Under the pieces are notes generated by a model, which saw only the letters and a list, made by a program, of their open reading frames with translations, did no database searches and was not told where the DNA came from. The position numbers and the translations under genes were made by a program. A stretch of 6,353 nucleotides of DNA. Source: Myxococcota bacterium (GTDB lineage: Bacteria > Myxococcota > Polyangia > GCA-2747355 > JAKLHH01). Location: contig JAKLHH010000463.1 of the NCBI GenBank assembly GCA_022710245.1, positions 1 through 6,353 on the forward strand, given 5' to 3'. Below are positions 4,546-6,353 of the stretch, in pieces (the stretch's first letter is position 1; each line of letters opens with the position of its first letter).

Positions 4546-6099
4546 ATGAAGCGCAAGAGCTGGATGGTGGCAGCGACGCTGCTGCTGCTGGGCGCCGCCG
4601 CCCGCGGCGAGCCGCAGCCGCTCGCCGACCGCGAGGTGCGGGACGCCGTGGCGCGGCGCCTCGCGCGGGACCCGCTGGCCGAGGTCAGCGAGCTCCGCGT
4701 GATGGTGCACGAGGGCGTGCTGCGGCTGCAGGGCAGGGCGGGCTCGCTCCGCGCGGCGCGGCGCGCCGAGTGGCTGGCGGGGCTCACGCGCGGGGTCCGC
4801 GCCGTGGTGAACGAGGTCCTGGTCGACCCGCCCCTGGTCCCGGACGGGGAGATCACCGAGGCCATCGACGACCGGCTGGCGAGCGAGCCGGCCCTCGAGG
4901 GCGCGACGATCGCGGTGGTGGTCTACCGGGGCGAGGTCACCCTCGCGGGCCGCGTGCGCTCCTTCGAGGAGCGACAGCTCGCGGAGGCGATCGCGGCAGG
5001 GGTCCGCGGCGTCCGGGCCATCGAGGACCGACTCGTGCTGCGCCGGGTGCTCGGTCGCAGCGATCGCGAGCTGCGCTCGGAGGTGCTGGCGCGACTCCAT
5101 GCCGACGCGCGCGTCGAGGACGACGACATCTCCGTCGAGGTGAGCCGGGGCCGCGTGCGGCTCCTCGGCGCGGCGGGGAGCCTGGCCGAGCGCACCCTCG
5201 CCTCGCGCGCGAGCTGGGTCCCGGGGGTGCAGGCGGTGGACGGGCGCGGGCTCCGCGTGGACGCGCTGGCCCCGCAGGCGCCGGCTGCCTCATCCCGGAG
5301 CGTCCCACGGCGTCCCGAGGACCGCGCGGCGGAGCCGCTGACGAACGCGGCGATCGCGCGCGCGGTGCGGACGGCCCTCAGCGCCGACCCTCGCACCACG
5401 GGGAGCGCGCTCGCCATCACCGTCACCGACGGCGAGGTGACCCTGGCCGGCGTGCTGCGGACGGTGGCCGCGCGCTCCCGCGCCGAGGAGCTGGCGGCGG
5501 CCGTGCCCGGGGTCCGCGCGGTGAGGAGCCACCTGGCGGTGCAGCCGCTGCGCCCGGTGGACGACGTGGCGCTGGCCGGGCACCTGCGCCTCGCGCTCGC
5601 CTCGGACCCCATCCTGGTCCGGCGCAGCCTCACCTTCACCATCGAGGAGGGGCAGGTCACGCTCGGGGGTGAGGTGGAGGACGAGGGCGAGCGACGCCTG
5701 TTCGAGGAGCTGGCCTCGTCGATCGCGGGGATCACGCGGATCGTCGACGACGTGCACGTCCGACGGCCGGCGACCATCGCCAGCGATCAGGCGATCGCGC
5801 TGGAGGTGCGGGACGCGCTGCGCTGGAGCGCGCTCGTGGCCGAGCCCGACAGGATCCAGGTCCAGGTGCGCGGCGGCGTGGTCACGCTGAGCGGGCCGGC
5901 GCGCAGTCTCGCCGAGCAGACCGCGGTCACCCGGGCCGCGCTGCAGGCCGGGGCCGGGGTCGTCCGCGCTCGCCTCGAGGTCACGCCCGGTCGGCCGGGG
6001 GTCGGGGAGCGCGCCGCGCCACCCCGAGGCCCCGCCCGCGGCCTCACTCGTAGCTCGCCTTCACTCCGGCCACGGCTCGCTGGTACTGCGCCTCGCTGA
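4546..6099 (+). CDS. Exported protein with six BON domains
   Basis: The 517-residue product starts with a signal peptide (KRK, then WMVAATLLLLGAAA, likely cleaved after about residue 19). Six BON domains follow at roughly 26-94, 99-166, 170-238, 264-334, 337-406 and 412-480. Each shows the family pattern of a helix, a beta hairpin with a conserved glycine (G63, G135, G208, G302, G375, G450), a second helix and a final strand ending near VRAV. A Pro/Ala/Ser/Arg linker (239-263) divides the array 3+3. BON domains are thought to bind phospholipid or envelope surfaces, as in E. coli OsmY and DolP; those proteins have two, so six is unusual. The tail after 480 is rich in Pro, Arg and Gly and overlaps the convergent gene by 56 bp. 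GAGAGGGGGCGAG before ATG 4546 supports the start. A periplasmic or envelope role is inferred. Confidence 0.88.
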   Translation: MKRKSWMVAATLLLLGAAARGEPQPLADREVRDAVARRLARDPLAEVSELRVMVHEGVLRLQGRAGSLRAARRAEWLAGLTRGVRAVVNEVLVDPPLVPDGEITEAIDDRLASEPALEGATIAVVVYRGEVTLAGRVRSFEERQLAEAIAAGVRGVRAIEDRLVLRRVLGRSDRELRSEVLARLHADARVEDDDISVEVSRGRVRLLGAAGSLAERTLASRASWVPGVQAVDGRGLRVDALAPQAPAASSRSVPRRPEDRAAEPLTNAAIARAVRTALSADPRTTGSALAITVTDGEVTLAGVLRTVAARSRAEELAAAVPGVRAVRSHLAVQPLRPVDDVALAGHLRLALASDPILVRRSLTFTIEEGQVTLGGEVEDEGERRLFEELASSIAGITRIVDDVHVRRPATIASDQAIALEVRDALRWSALVAEPDRIQVQVRGGVVTLSGPARSLAEQTAVTRAALQAGAGVVRARLEVTPGRPGVGERAAPPRGPARGLTRSSPSLRPRLAGTAPR

Positions 6100-6353
6100 T
6101 CTGGCCGGTGCGCAGCTGCAGCTTCAGCTCGAGGAGCTTCTGGTCGCGCCTGGCCTTCAGCTCGTCGCGCCGCCGCTGGTAGCTGAACTGGCTCAGCCGT
6201 CCCTCGGCGCGCAGCCGCTTCAGCTGCTTGAGGCTCATCACATCCCAGGCGAGGACCGAGCGCTTGAGCGTGACCGTGACGCCGCTCGCGCGCGGCGCCA
6301 GGGTGATCTCCTGCGGCTCGTAGCCACTGGCGTACACCCCCAGCCTGCGCGCC
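6044..6353 (-). CDS. C-terminal part of a protein with two SHOCT-like repeats
   Basis: The frame is open to the window edge, so this is the 3' end of a longer gene; the GTG at 6337-6335 is probably internal. The visible 102 residues start with beta-type sequence, VYASGYEPQEITLAPRASG and VTVTLKRS, resembling the end of a carboxypeptidase-regulatory or PEGA-like surface domain. The last 64 residues hold two successive helical motifs, LKQLKRLRAEGRLSQFSYQR and KLLELKLQLRTGQISEAQYQ. Each fits the SHOCT pattern: leucine-rich helix, G-x-I/L-S/T turn, acidic or polar helix with an aromatic. SHOCT domains usually sit at protein ends and are thought to mediate oligomerisation or nucleic-acid contact. 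The 3' end overlaps the convergent BON gene. Function is unknown. Confidence 0.7.
   Translation of the reverse strand, partial: ARRLGVYASGYEPQEITLAPRASGVTVTLKRSVLAWDVMSLKQLKRLRAEGRLSQFSYQRRRDELKARRDQKLLELKLQLRTGQISEAQYQRAVAGVKASYE

Noticed and set aside
4770..5672. Second plus-strand open frame inside the BON gene
   Set aside because: The translation is Arg/Gly/Ala low complexity with no domain pattern, while the main frame shows six regular BON domains.

Overview
The window is very GC-rich with strong G/C preference at third codon positions. Two genes point to Myxococcota or relatives: a sigma-70 factor of the kind expanded in that group, and a single-domain HUH transposase of a type common in myxobacterial chromosomes. 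No housekeeping gene anchors the assignment, so it is an inference from family resemblance. The layout looks like accessory chromosome: genes separated by repeat-rich, insertion-scarred spacers.

Layout. 1-454 is non-coding: a 44-bp direct repeat, a candidate 281-bp element with terminal inverted repeats and a possible CCT target duplication (104-384), and a 9-bp tandem repeat. 500-1354 (+) is the sigma factor; its best ribosome-binding site and ATG (455) lie upstream and are cut off by an in-frame TAG at 494-496. 1357-1452 is a 20-bp tandem repeat between two convergent genes. 1423-2190 (-) is the HUH (REP-associated-type) transposase, driven by a recognisable sigma-70 promoter at 2229-2256. 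2251 to about 2530 looks like one end of a decayed insertion sequence: five copies of a 15-bp box in a 59-bp rhythm, then the first codons of a transposase. 2557-2692 is a 56-bp tandem repeat. 2842-4383 (+) is an unrecognised lipoprotein, and 4546-6099 (+) an exported protein with six BON domains. 6044-6353 (-) is the 3' end of a gene running out of the window, whose tail carries two SHOCT-like helical repeats and overlaps the end of the BON gene.

How the genes may work together. The lipoprotein and the BON protein are co-directional, both exported, and 162 bp apart, so both probably act in the envelope; co-transcription is possible but unproven. The transposase and the insertion-sequence remnant are mobile-DNA traffic. 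The remnant's edge seems to supply the transposase gene's -35 box. I see no defence system, CRISPR array, tRNA or rRNA. The best leads are the interrupted sigma factor, the GTAG/GTGG-bearing repeats at the 3' end of the HUH transposase gene, the hybrid promoter, and the two unusual envelope proteins.
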